DNA of 11,553 bases from Parvularculaceae bacterium (GCA_004213235.1 SHAI01000060.1:1-11553), one strand, 5' to 3'. Numbered from the stretch's first letter, positions 1 to 6,962 are shown. Numbers and translations: made by a program. Notes: generated by a model from the sequence alone, not told the origin.

Positions 1-1
1 T

Positions 2-676
2 TTATCGGGCGAGACCGCAAACCCGCAAAAAACGCTCCCCTGGATATTGGGCTTGGGCACATTGATTGTAACGGTTCTTTATATCTCCCTGAATGCCGTT
101 TTCCTGAAAGCAGCACCAGCAGCAGACATGGTCGGGAAGGTAGAAATCGCCTTCATCGCGGCCAAATCAATTTTTGGGGATGTGACGGCAAACGGCTTTG
201 GGGTGGTCATGGCCGCCCTATTGATTTCCACCGTCAGTGCCATGACAATTGTCGGACCACGGGTCTTGCAGGCAATCGGCGAAGATTTTCCGCTCTTCCG
301 CCCTTTCGCTGCACGTAACAGGGATGGAATTCCCTTCCGCGCCATCTGGTTACAATCCCTCGTTGCGATTTTTTTCATCCTAACGTCCAGCTTTGAATCA
401 ATCCTGGTTTTCGCTGGCTTCACCGTCGCGTTGAATTCGTTCTTCGCGGTGATCGGATTGTTCGTATTACGCATAAGAGAACCGTCATTGCACCGGCCTT
501 ACCGGGTTCTTCTCTTCCCGCTGACACCGCTGGTTTATCTGGCACTGACCGGCTGGACGCTGTTTTTCATTTTGCTGGAACGGCCAATTGAAGCTTTATC
601 AGGGCTGGGGATTGTCGCCGCCGGGGCCGTAGCTTATGTCTTTATGCGAATGTTTAGTGATGAGCGCACCGCCTGA
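2..676 (+). CDS. APC-family amino acid permease, C-terminal half (5' end outside window)
   Basis: This is an inner-membrane transporter of the amino acid-polyamine-organocation superfamily. Only its last 224 codons lie in the window. The frame is open from position 2, so the TTG at 47 is internal and not a start. The visible part begins with a cytoplasmic-loop signature (GETANPQKTLP) that matches the E-x-NPxxxLP motif typical of this superfamily. About six hydrophobic segments follow, separated by short basic loops such as RPFAARNRDGIPFR, and the protein ends in a short hydrophilic tail (FSDERTA). The family moves amino acids or polyamines by proton symport or by exchange. The substrate cannot be read from this half. 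The aldose 1-epimerase gene follows after 12 bp and may be cotranscribed, although a functional link between the two is not obvious. Confidence 0.85.
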   Translation, partial: LSGETANPQKTLPWILGLGTLIVTVLYISLNAVFLKAAPAADMVGKVEIAFIAAKSIFGDVTANGFGVVMAALLISTVSAMTIVGPRVLQAIGEDFPLFRPFAARNRDGIPFRAIWLQSLVAIFFILTSSFESILVFAGFTVALNSFFAVIGLFVLRIREPSLHRPYRVLLFPLTPLVYLALTGWTLFFILLERPIEALSGLGIVAAGAVAYVFMRMFSDERTA

Positions 677-688
677 TGAGCACGAAAA

Positions 689-1513
689 ATGATTACACTC
701 ACGGCGCATGATACCCTGGCGGAGGTGTCGATTTTTGGCGGGACACTTTTGCGATTTAACGTGAAGGACGCACCGGTAATGCGCCCGACGACTGAAGCGA
801 GGGTTCGCCATGATGTGCTGCAGGCGGCCTGTTATCCGTGCACACCTTATTTTGGTCGGATAACCCCCTCCATTGTGATTGATGACACCCGCCATGATCT
901 GCGCGCAACCCGTAATGACATCGGCGTTATTCACGGCCATGGCTGGCTGGCCGAATGGGAAATCCTGACGCAATCTGAAGCCGCGTTGGAATTGGGCTTC
1001 ACCCATGCGCCAGCAAAGGGCGATTGGCCGCTCCCCTTCGACGCAAGGCAGAGGTTTGAGCTGTCCCCTGGCGCTTTGACCATCAGCCTTGCCATGACCA
1101 ATCGCTGGGATCGCCCGGCACCGGCGGGCCTTGCCTTGCACCCATTTTTCTCAAAGGTACCAGGCACGACCATCACCTTTACCGCAGCCGGTTTCTGGAC
1201 GCCGCCAATTCATGTTCCCGTGGGTTTTGTCAGCGCACGACCGGACACGCTGGGGACCGGGCACGCCGCCGCCCTGCCCGATGACGATCGCGACCATTCC
1301 TATATCGACCTGACCGGAGATGTCTTAATCGACACGCCGAGCGGCCGCACAATGCTGACGACCAACGCCGAACATCTGCACGTCTTCGCACCGGCGGACG
1401 AGGACTTTTATTGCCTCGAGCCGACATCCCACCTGCCGGGTAAATTGATGGAAACACCGCTCCTGGCACCTGGCGCGACCCGAAAAATCACCATGACAAT
1501 CTCGCAGGCCTGA
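689..1513 (+). CDS. Aldose 1-epimerase family protein (GalM-like)
   Basis: This 274-residue protein resembles the galactose mutarotase-like beta-sandwich family, which interconverts alpha and beta anomers of aldoses or hexose phosphates. Expected landmarks are in order: YFGRI near residues 54-58, HGHGW at 82-86, the catalytic-histidine motif GLALHPFF (His151) and CLEP with the candidate catalytic Glu244. The length is slightly short for classical GalM (about 340) and fits the compact COG2017-type epimerases. There is no signal peptide, so it is probably cytoplasmic. The ATG lies 12 bp after the permease stop with only a weak purine-rich leader, so expression by readthrough from the permease is likely. 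The sugar substrate is unknown. It could also be a YeaD-like hexose-6-phosphate epimerase, but the overall order of motifs favours a generic aldose epimerase. Confidence 0.85.
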   Translation: MITLTAHDTLAEVSIFGGTLLRFNVKDAPVMRPTTEARVRHDVLQAACYPCTPYFGRITPSIVIDDTRHDLRATRNDIGVIHGHGWLAEWEILTQSEAALELGFTHAPAKGDWPLPFDARQRFELSPGALTISLAMTNRWDRPAPAGLALHPFFSKVPGTTITFTAAGFWTPPIHVPVGFVSARPDTLGTGHAAALPDDDRDHSYIDLTGDVLIDTPSGRTMLTTNAEHLHVFAPADEDFYCLEPTSHLPGKLMETPLLAPGATRKITMTISQA

Positions 1514-1606
1514 CCCGGTACGCCGGGGGCGAGCAAACATGGACAGCTGCATCTAAATAGTGCCGTCGCGATTATGTTTCGGCATACTCAATGCTCTACC
1601 CCTTCT

Positions 1607-1612
1607 GAGGAG
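1607..1612 (+). promoter_or_regulatory. Shine-Dalgarno of the crotonase gene
   Basis: GAGGAG lies 8 nt before the ATG at 1621. It is the clearest ribosome binding site in the plus-strand part of the window and supports that start. The gap before this gene (1514-1620) holds no recognisable promoter or strong terminator. Confidence 0.75.
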
Positions 1613-1620
1613 CTCGCATA

Positions 1621-2469
1621 ATGACCGCCACCACGAACCATACATGCTTTACGCTGGAGATCAGCGATCATATCGCCCATGTGCAGCTAAACCGGCCGGA
1701 GAAGGCCAATTCCATGATCCCGGCGTTCTGGCTGGAATTTCCCAAAGTCATTGATGAGCTGTCGCAGAATGGTGACGCACGGGTTATCGTTATCTCCTCG
1801 CAGGGTAAGCATTTCTGCGCTGGCATGGATATTTCAGTGTTCATGGAAGGTGCCCTTGATGGCGAACCGGGAAACCCGCAAGTCTCCGCTGAGGCGTTTC
1901 TCCACAAAGTTCACAGCCTGCAGGAAACGTTTACCAGCCTGGAGCGTGCGCGCCAGCCAGTGCTCGTTGCGTGTCAGGGCGGCGTTATCGGCGGTGCGGT
2001 GGATATGGTGACTGCTGCCGATTGTCGCTATGCCAGCGCCGATGCCTTTTTCTGTATTCAGGAAACAGCTATCGGCATGACGGCCGATGTCGGCACATTT
2101 CCACGCCTGGCCAAAGTGATCCCCGAAGGCTGGGCACGGCAGATGTCGTACACCGCCGAAAGGCTGCCTGCGGCGAAAGCCAAGGAAATCGGGCTGGTTA
2201 ACGAGGTGTTCGAAACGCCAGATGCACTCCTGGATGGGGTAATGGAAATCGCCCGTAAAATTGCAAACCATTCACCTCTGGCGGTGACCGGCTGCAAACG
2301 CATGATCACATATGCCCGCGACCACACCACTGCAGACGCCCTCAACTATATCGGCGTGTGGAACGCCGGGATGCTCCGCCCGGACGATATTCGGGAAAGC
2401 TATGTCGCGAAATCGGAAGGCCGCCTCCCTGAATTTCACAAGCTTAAAAAGGTCGAACCAGGCGTTTGA
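1621..2469 (+). CDS. Enoyl-CoA hydratase/isomerase family, dienoyl-CoA isomerase (ECH1)-like
   Basis: This 282-residue crotonase-fold protein has the oxyanion-hole loop HFCAGMD at 64-70 and the second backbone motif GGVIGG at 120-125. In delta3,5-delta2,4-dienoyl-CoA isomerases (mammalian ECH1) catalysis uses two acidic residues and a further aspartate, in the order GGGVD...KE...ADVGT. Here the equivalents are visible: Asp128 (GGAVD), Glu148 (IQE) and Asp156 (ADVGT). This points to isomerisation of 3,5-dienoyl-CoA to 2,4-dienoyl-CoA in beta-oxidation of unsaturated fatty acids with odd-numbered double bonds, and not simple hydration. Substrate specificity is inferred only from these residues. 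A strong Shine-Dalgarno (1607-1612) sets the start. The gene stands alone, with 107 bp upstream and 151 bp downstream without clear genes. Confidence 0.85.
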   Translation: MTATTNHTCFTLEISDHIAHVQLNRPEKANSMIPAFWLEFPKVIDELSQNGDARVIVISSQGKHFCAGMDISVFMEGALDGEPGNPQVSAEAFLHKVHSLQETFTSLERARQPVLVACQGGVIGGAVDMVTAADCRYASADAFFCIQETAIGMTADVGTFPRLAKVIPEGWARQMSYTAERLPAAKAKEIGLVNEVFETPDALLDGVMEIARKIANHSPLAVTGCKRMITYARDHTTADALNYIGVWNAGMLRPDDIRESYVAKSEGRLPEFHKLKKVEPGV

Positions 2470-2620
2470 GGCGGCGTTTAAGGCGAGGCTAGTGAGGCAA
2501 TCTTCATACAGCGAGAGTACCGGCGGATATTTACAACCTTTCAGATAATTTCATCCAAGGGTAAATTTTCATGAGTTAATATGGGAGACAGCAGAATTTG
2601 GCTTGGGGGGGCGATCGCTC

Positions 2621-2971
2621 ATGGAACTGGCCGTCTACATCGTTGAGATTACGCTGCTTTTGGGGGCACTGTCCCTGTTCGTCTTTCGGCATTTGCGCGG
2701 TGAGCCTGCCGTTTTGCCCTATCTCGTGATTGCCCTGTCGAGCTGGGCAGGTACCTCGCTGAGGGCCGCTGGCGAATACCAATTTGGTAATATGTTCCTT
2801 TTGGCAGGTACGGTGCTACTGCTTAAATGCTTTTTATTCCCGCCAACACGTCCCATTGAAGGTCTGGAAAATACTGATCCAGCCAGCGCCGATCGAGTTG
2901 GTGCCGATCCACAGCTCGTTTTGCCAGGTGGAGGAAAAAAAGTAGCAAGAACCCGGCCCGCGTCGACATAA
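2621..2971 (+). CDS. Small predicted three-segment membrane protein, unknown
   Basis: I do not recognise this 116-residue protein. Hydrophobic stretches at about 3-22, 31-48 and 57-75 suggest three membrane segments. A polar tail of about 40 residues follows, with a GGGKK patch at 103-107. I chose the ATG at 2621 because a purine-rich leader (a run of seven G at 2605-2611) lies 9 nt before it. A TTG at 2603 is in frame and would add six residues. The gene ends 59 bp before sdhB and has the size and topology of SdhD, the small membrane anchor of succinate dehydrogenase. It lacks the haem-ligand histidine and downstream Asp-Tyr expected of SdhD, so I do not assign that role. A link to complex II is only suggested by position. 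Confidence 0.65.
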   Translation: MELAVYIVEITLLLGALSLFVFRHLRGEPAVLPYLVIALSSWAGTSLRAAGEYQFGNMFLLAGTVLLLKCFLFPPTRPIEGLENTDPASADRVGADPQLVLPGGGKKVARTRPAST

Positions 2972-3030
2972 CGCTTTGAGCTTTGCGCCGTGGCGCCTTA
3001 TGTCAGGTATGACGAAAAACGGGCAGCGAC

Positions 3031-3843
3031 ATGGTTCAATTAACACTTCCTCGAAATTCCAAGGTCAACACCTCCGGCAAAACCTACACGTCGGATGCGT
3101 CGGGCACATTGCGCACCTTTAAGGTTTATCGCTATGACCCCGATGGCGGGGAAAATCCGCGTGTCGACACCTACCAGATTGACGTTTCCGACGTCTCGAT
3201 GGTGTTGGACGCATTGATCAAAATCAAAAATGACCTTGACCCGACCGTGACCTTCCGGCGCTCCTGTCGTGAGGGTGTATGCGGTTCGTGCGCCATGAAC
3301 ATAAATGGCTCGAATACACTGGCCTGCACCAAAGGCATGGATGAGGTTGGCAGTGGTGACATTGCTATCTATCCCCTGCCACACCAGCCGGTGGTCAAAG
3401 ACCTCGTCACAGACCTGACCAAATTTTACGAGCAACACGCCTCGATCGAACCATTTTTACAGTCTTCTGTCGCGGATGACCAAGAGGAGATCGCGCAGTC
3501 CAAAGAAGATCGGGAAATGCTCGACGGGCTTTATGAGTGTATTCTGTGCGCCTGCTGCTCCACATCGTGCCCGTCCTATTGGTGGAACGGTGACAAGGCA
3601 GATGGGGATGACAAGGAATATCTTGGGCCTGCGGCTTTGCTTCAGGCCTATCGCTGGATCGCAGATAGTCGCGATGAAGAACAGCAACGCCGCCTCGACG
3701 CCCTTGACGACCCGTTCAAATTATATCGCTGCCATACCATCATGAATTGTGCACAGGTTTGTCCCAAGGGGCTGAACCCGGCCAAAGCGATTACGGAAAT
3801 TCGCAAGCTCATGGTCAACCGCCCGAACCCGAACGCGTCCTGA
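3031..3843 (+). CDS. sdhB: Succinate dehydrogenase iron-sulfur subunit
   Basis: This is the iron-sulfur subunit of complex II. It passes electrons from FAD in SdhA through three clusters to membrane quinone and links the TCA cycle to respiration. All ligands are present. The [2Fe-2S] cluster uses Cys79, Cys84, Cys87 and Cys99. The [4Fe-4S] cluster uses Cys170, Cys173, Cys176 and Cys244. The [3Fe-4S] cluster uses Cys180, Cys234 and Cys240. Trp185 of the PSYWW motif corresponds to the quinone-site tryptophan of Escherichia coli SdhB (Trp164). The length of 270 exceeds E. coli (238) through an N-terminal extension and a DKADGDDKEY insert, as is common in alphaproteobacteria. The start has no strong Shine-Dalgarno. 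The usual partners sdhC, sdhD and sdhA are not adjacent: upstream is an unknown membrane protein, and downstream is a convergent desaturase 22 bp away. Confidence 0.97.
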   Translation: MVQLTLPRNSKVNTSGKTYTSDASGTLRTFKVYRYDPDGGENPRVDTYQIDVSDVSMVLDALIKIKNDLDPTVTFRRSCREGVCGSCAMNINGSNTLACTKGMDEVGSGDIAIYPLPHQPVVKDLVTDLTKFYEQHASIEPFLQSSVADDQEEIAQSKEDREMLDGLYECILCACCSTSCPSYWWNGDKADGDDKEYLGPAALLQAYRWIADSRDEEQQRRLDALDDPFKLYRCHTIMNCAQVCPKGLNPAKAITEIRKLMVNRPNPNAS

Positions 3844-3865
3844 TTCAAGATGTAAGGATTTGCAA

Positions 3866-4759
3866 CTAGGGTGCGCGCACGGCCCGCCGCAGCACATCAC
3901 CATATCCGCGCGCGATACAGTCATATCCATCATAAAATCCGCGCGCCGATAACAGATCATGAGCACGGCGCAGATTGTAGGGCGGCACGCTGGCAAAATA
4001 ATGATGCTCGACGTGATAGTTCACATCATTCGGCGCAATGAACATCTTTTGCCACCAGGGCGCTAATGTCGTGCCTGTATTCAAACGCGGATCCTGACTG
4101 CTGCGATCAAGGGCCGCGCCATGCTCGCCAATTTGCCGTAACCGGACAATCGCTGGCAAAATGAACAATTCCGCTGCCCACCACATTGCGTATGCCCATG
4201 GCGCACCGCAAAGCGTCAGTGTCAGGATTAATACCACATGAAAGCTAAGCCAGGGATAGTTCTCGCCTATATCGAAATTTTTTAACCTGACCATCATATC
4301 GCGAATACCGGTCCGGCCGGTCAAATCACGGGTAAACTTTCGTTTCAGACTTTGCGGCGCAACGGGGTATGACTTTACAAACCCGATATCAGGGTCGTCC
4401 GGCGTGCCGGCAAATTTGTGATGCTGTAAATGATAGGCGCGATAGGCCGGCAGCGAAATATTCACAGGTGCACCGGCAAGCCAGTGCCCCACAACATGAT
4501 TCACCGCCTCTGACTTGAAAAACGCATGGTGCGCACAATCATGATTAATCACCCCGAGGCTGAGCTGGCGCCCTGCCAGAACCAAAGTACCGGCGAGAAT
4601 GGTAAATGGGTTAGGCCAGTTGATGGCGATGGCAAAGGCGGCGGCGATGAGCGCCCATGTCCCGGCAAGCCTGCTCAGTGCCCGAATATTCGATTTCTCC
4701 TGAAGCTGGCGCAGCTCATCCCTGGAGAGAACATCCGAAAGTTTTAAATCATTTTCCAT
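3866..4759 (-). CDS. Membrane fatty acid desaturase
   Basis: This 297-residue integral membrane di-iron enzyme is of the acyl-lipid/acyl-CoA desaturase superfamily. It introduces a double bond or hydroxyl into a lipid acyl chain or a related hydrophobic substrate. The three histidine boxes are intact: HDCAHH at 73-78, HLQHH at 110-114 and HVEHH at 249-253, plus EH at 212-213 in RQIGEH, often an additional ligand. Hydrophobic segments lie around 30-62 and 170-200. The frame stays open 39 codons further upstream, but that extension runs into the thioesterase gene. The ATG at 4759 has AAGAGG 9 nt before it, so I chose it. It follows the thioesterase stop by 46 bp on the same strand, which suggests one transcript. 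Regiospecificity and substrate cannot be read; beta-carotene hydroxylase-like activity is less likely. Confidence 0.9.
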   Translation of the reverse strand: MENDLKLSDVLSRDELRQLQEKSNIRALSRLAGTWALIAAAFAIAINWPNPFTILAGTLVLAGRQLSLGVINHDCAHHAFFKSEAVNHVVGHWLAGAPVNISLPAYRAYHLQHHKFAGTPDDPDIGFVKSYPVAPQSLKRKFTRDLTGRTGIRDMMVRLKNFDIGENYPWLSFHVVLILTLTLCGAPWAYAMWWAAELFILPAIVRLRQIGEHGAALDRSSQDPRLNTGTTLAPWWQKMFIAPNDVNYHVEHHYFASVPPYNLRRAHDLLSARGFYDGYDCIARGYGDVLRRAVRAP

Positions 4760-4768
4760 GACGTATTG

Positions 4769-4774
4769 CCTCTT
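4769..4774 (-). promoter_or_regulatory. Shine-Dalgarno that fixes the desaturase start
   Basis: On the minus strand AAGAGG lies 9 nt before the ATG at 4759. It decides for the 297-residue product over the longer open frame that begins inside the thioesterase gene. Confidence 0.7.
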
Positions 4775-4805
4775 GAAGAGCCATCCGTCTCGAGCTTGGC
4801 ACAAC

Positions 4806-5246
4806 TCACCCCTCAACCCCAAACGCATTGAGCACGTCGCGGCCCACACGCAATGGCCGGCGGGTTTGCGTATCAAGCATGCACCAATCGGATGTTACCG
4901 AGGCCGCCGCGCGGCGCGCGCCGGGTTTGCGCAAATCGACAAAACGTTCAAACCGTGGCCCAGCGGCACGACCGAGCCATGTGCGCCCTTCCACCCGATC
5001 TCCCGGTAAAATCGGATCGCGATAGTCAATTTCGTGGCGCAGGACGACCCAGATCCGGCTATTAATCATCTGCTCAGGGGCGACCAGTGTCCAATGGCGT
5101 ACTGCCATTTCCTGCGCCCAACGCAGATAAACCGCATTATTGACGTGCCCTAATTCGTCAAAATCGTCAGCACCTGGCGTTATCTCCGAGGTAAAAGCGG
5201 TATCGAAGGACACCGCACCGCGGCCGTTTTTCTCATGATTGATCAT
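4806..5246 (-). CDS. Acyl-CoA thioesterase, 4HBT hotdog family
   Basis: This 146-residue single hotdog-domain protein belongs to the 4-hydroxybenzoyl-CoA thioesterase/FadM-YbgC group and hydrolyses acyl-CoA (or acyl-ACP) to the free acid. The family signature is present as DELGHVNNAVY at 30-40, with Asp30 the candidate catalytic residue and His34-Asn36-Asn37 following. The remaining beta strands (WVVLRHEIDYRDPI, RVEGRTWLG, SDWCMLD) fit the fold and the length is typical. The protein has no membrane segment. Its ATG overlaps by 4 nt (ATGA) the end of the reading frame of the disrupted small membrane ORF upstream, and the desaturase follows by 46 bp, so these genes probably form one operon for acyl-chain handling. 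The chain-length preference is unknown. Confidence 0.85.
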   Translation of the reverse strand: MINHEKNGRGAVSFDTAFTSEITPGADDFDELGHVNNAVYLRWAQEMAVRHWTLVAPEQMINSRIWVVLRHEIDYRDPILPGDRVEGRTWLGRAAGPRFERFVDLRKPGARRAAASVTSDWCMLDTQTRRPLRVGRDVLNAFGVEG

Positions 5247-5450
5247 TTTTCACACAGCTGATCATTTGCGATGCGTCCCGCGACATGTCCATGCTCACGC
5301 TCACCACGGCCACACCTTCGTCGAAAATTAATAAAAGCCAGAATACAGGCGCTGGCCAGAAAGGCGAAAAGAGAAGCGAGAAGGGGACGCCAGACGGAAA
5401 CGCGAGACGGAAACGCCAGACGGGGATGTTATAAATGGAACATGGGTCAT
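5243..5450 (-). pseudogene. Small single-pass membrane protein ORF, frame broken by a 13-bp tandem repeat
   Basis: From the ATG at 5450 the frame runs only 40 codons, to TAA at 5330-5328. A second frame without any ATG, GTG or TTG start runs to TGA at 5245-5243. Removing one of three 13-bp repeat units (5387-5425) joins them into one ORF of 64 residues: a short N-terminus (MTHVPFITSP...), one hydrophobic segment at about 17-37 (WRPLLASLF...ILAFINF), an Arg-rich stop-transfer (RRRCGRGER, 39-47) and a polar tail ending QLCEK. The restored gene overlaps its neighbours at both ends: its ATG shares TAATG with the stop of the 93-residue ORF upstream, and its TGA shares ATGA with the thioesterase start. 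That double overlap is the main reason to believe it. It may be a fresh pseudogene, a copy-number switch or a sequencing error. I know of no matching family. Confidence 0.55.
5387..5425. repeat. 13-bp direct tandem repeat, three copies
   Basis: On the plus strand the units are ACGCCAGACGGAA (5387-5399), ACGCGAGACGGAA (5400-5412) and ACGCCAGACGGGG (5413-5425). The middle unit differs from the first at one base and the last differs at its end. Because 13 is not a multiple of 3, each gain or loss of a unit shifts the frame of the small ORF that contains it. Confidence 0.9.
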
Positions 5451-5731
5451 TATTCCGGTATTTGCCAGAATCTGACCTTATCAGATGAAACCGTGCAGGC
5501 CAATTTATCAAAGCGCCAAGCCTCAGCATCTTCGAATAGGCAATGATCATCACGGGCTGGCCCCACCTCGGCCGCGATGAGGGTGCCAAATTTGTCATCA
5601 TACCCCTTTTCAGGGCCAACCGCCCCGTTATCATCCGCACTGGTTGTACATTGGTGGCTATGCCAGCTACCGCACAACCCGCATTTCCACCCGTGACGCG
5701 CACCGCCAATGCGGGTAATGGTGGAGCCCAT
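5450..5731 (-). CDS. Hypothetical Cys/His-containing small protein
   Basis: This 93-codon ORF is unrecognised. It carries a cluster of potential metal ligands near the N-terminus, WKCGLCGSWHSHQC (Cys17, Cys20, His24, His26, Cys28), followed by an acidic middle and a tryptophan-containing end (RFWQIPE). It is soluble by composition. Evidence that it is real: the residue composition looks protein-like and its TAA overlaps the next ATG as TAATG, as in coupled operons. Evidence against: no Shine-Dalgarno precedes the ATG at 5731, and that ATG lies in the same CATG as the divergent zapE start, leaving no room for a promoter outside zapE. The true start may lie further in. No function is proposed beyond possible metal binding. 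Confidence 0.45.
   Translation of the reverse strand: MGSTITRIGGARHGWKCGLCGSWHSHQCTTSADDNGAVGPEKGYDDKFGTLIAAEVGPARDDHCLFEDAEAWRFDKLACTVSSDKVRFWQIPE
5720..5726 (+). promoter_or_regulatory. Possible Shine-Dalgarno of zapE with tight spacing
   Basis: GGTGGAG lies only 3 nt before the ATG at 5730. In-frame ATGs at 5718 and 5709 are alternatives but have no purine-rich leader at a normal distance. Family N-termini of the form Y..L...G.L..D..Q match best from 5730. Confidence 0.4.
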
Positions 5732-6896
5732 GAAAGGTCCACTTTATCGATATCGCGCCCTGACGGCGTCGGGTGCGCTTGATCACGATCCCGCGCAAGA
5801 GGCGGCCGCCACGCGCCTGCAAGCACTCACAACCATCCTTGAGGCAACGCCGCCCAAAGGCTCACTCCTTGATCGGATACGAGGTATTCGCTCAACGCCG
5901 CCGCCGAAAGGACTTTACCTGTGGGGCGGTGTCGGGCGCGGCAAATCGCTCCTGATGGATATCTTTTTTAACAATACCGATATTGCCCGGAAACGACGGG
6001 TTCACTTTCATGAATTCATGGCCGAGACCCATGAACGCATTAATTACTGGCGCCAGGCAAGCAGTAAAGAACGACGTCGCCACCCGGACTTCAACAAAAA
6101 GACACCGGACGATCCGATCCCCCTGGCCGCCGGCGACATCGCGCAGGAGGCGCAGCTCCTCTGTTTTGACGAGTTCCAGGTAACAGATATCACCGACGCA
6201 ACGATCCTCGGTCGACTGTTCGCAGGCCTGTTTGAACGACGTGTAACAATCGTCTCCACATCCAACCGCCATCCAGACGATCTCTATAAGGATGGGTTAA
6301 ACCGCCAGCTCTTTTTACCGGCCATCGCCATGATCAAGGACCGGATGGATATTTTTGAACTGGTCTCGGCTAAAGACTATCGCCTGGCCCGGCTGAAGGG
6401 TGCGCCGGTGTATCACACGCCCCTCGGCCCCGATGCAACGCGCGCCATGGACGCGGCATGGGCTGCGGCGATTTGTGGGGCAGAAGCGGCCCCCTGCTCG
6501 ATCCGCGTCAAAGGCCGCGACGTTCCCGTGCCATTAGCAGCACGCGGGGCGGCGCGTTTTTCATTCAATGATCTCTGCGCAAAACCGTTAGGGCCGAGCG
6601 ATTATCTTGCGATTGTCAAACGATATGACACCCTCTTCATTGACGACATTCCCAAACTTTCCCCGGAAAAACGCAACGAGGCAAAGCGATTTGTCGCCCT
6701 CATCGACGCGATTTACGAGCGCCGCACAAAGCTATTGTGCTCCGCGGATGCAGCCCCCGGCGATCTCTACCCCGCAGGAGATGGCGCTTTTGAGTTTGAG
6801 CGCACGGCCTCGCGTTTGATGGAAATGCAGTCCCATGATTACCTCAGCGCCGCGCACATTGTCGCCGATATCGACCAGGACGCGGCGCACGCATAA
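5730..6896 (+). CDS. zapE: Cell division protein ZapE (AFG1-like ATPase)
   Basis: This 388-residue P-loop ATPase of the AFG1/ZapE family is a cytoplasmic, membrane-associated protein that in E. coli acts on the FtsZ ring. Mitochondrial AFG1/LACE1 helps turn over respiratory-chain subunits. Visible features from the ATG at 5730 are the N-terminal family motif YRALTASGALDHDPAQ (8-23), Walker A GGVGRGKS (66-73), the VHFHEFM segment (91-97), Walker B LLCFDEFQ (143-150), sensor-like STSNR (176-180) and the conserved C-terminal RFVALIDAIYER (320-331). The length is normal for the family. The gene begins in the same CATG as the minus-strand 93-residue ORF. The MFS gene follows after 66 bp, so zapE may head a zapE-MFS-rimM transcript. 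Alternative ATGs at 5709 and 5718 would add seven or four residues. Confidence 0.92.
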   Translation: MKGPLYRYRALTASGALDHDPAQEAAATRLQALTTILEATPPKGSLLDRIRGIRSTPPPKGLYLWGGVGRGKSLLMDIFFNNTDIARKRRVHFHEFMAETHERINYWRQASSKERRRHPDFNKKTPDDPIPLAAGDIAQEAQLLCFDEFQVTDITDATILGRLFAGLFERRVTIVSTSNRHPDDLYKDGLNRQLFLPAIAMIKDRMDIFELVSAKDYRLARLKGAPVYHTPLGPDATRAMDAAWAAAICGAEAAPCSIRVKGRDVPVPLAARGAARFSFNDLCAKPLGPSDYLAIVKRYDTLFIDDIPKLSPEKRNEAKRFVALIDAIYERRTKLLCSADAAPGDLYPAGDGAFEFERTASRLMEMQSHDYLSAAHIVADIDQDAAHA

Positions 6897-6962
6897 TTTT
6901 AAACCAGCGACTGACGGCATGGCGAGCTTGACAAGATACCGCCCGCACGCCGACAGGTAGCC

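Noticed and set aside
47..676. TTG at 47 as the start of a short permease
   Set aside because: The frame is open back to position 2, and the residues before it (GETANPQKTLP) belong to the permease family motif.
599..1141. 180-codon minus-strand ORF opposite the permease and epimerase genes
   Set aside because: It is antisense to two well-supported genes, has low-complexity basic composition and resembles no family.
1514..1527. Hairpin CCCGG-TACG-CCGGG after the aldose epimerase gene
   Set aside because: The stem is only 5 bp and no T-run follows, so it does not qualify as an intrinsic terminator.
2621..2971. Assignment of the small membrane protein as SdhD
   Set aside because: Size and position fit, but the conserved haem-ligand histidine and the following Asp-Tyr are absent.
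2985..2996. Inverted repeat GCGCC/GGCGC before sdhB
   Set aside because: The perfect version leaves a 2-nt loop, there is no T-run, and it does not sit at an operator-like position with a promoter.
4760..4876. 39-codon N-terminal extension of the desaturase
   Set aside because: It would overlap the thioesterase coding end, and a good Shine-Dalgarno precedes the inner ATG at 4759.
5233..5826. 197-codon minus-strand ORF across the thioesterase/zapE gap
   Set aside because: It overlaps zapE and runs through the tandem repeat in a frame that gives an unstructured product; the two coupled small ORFs explain the region better.
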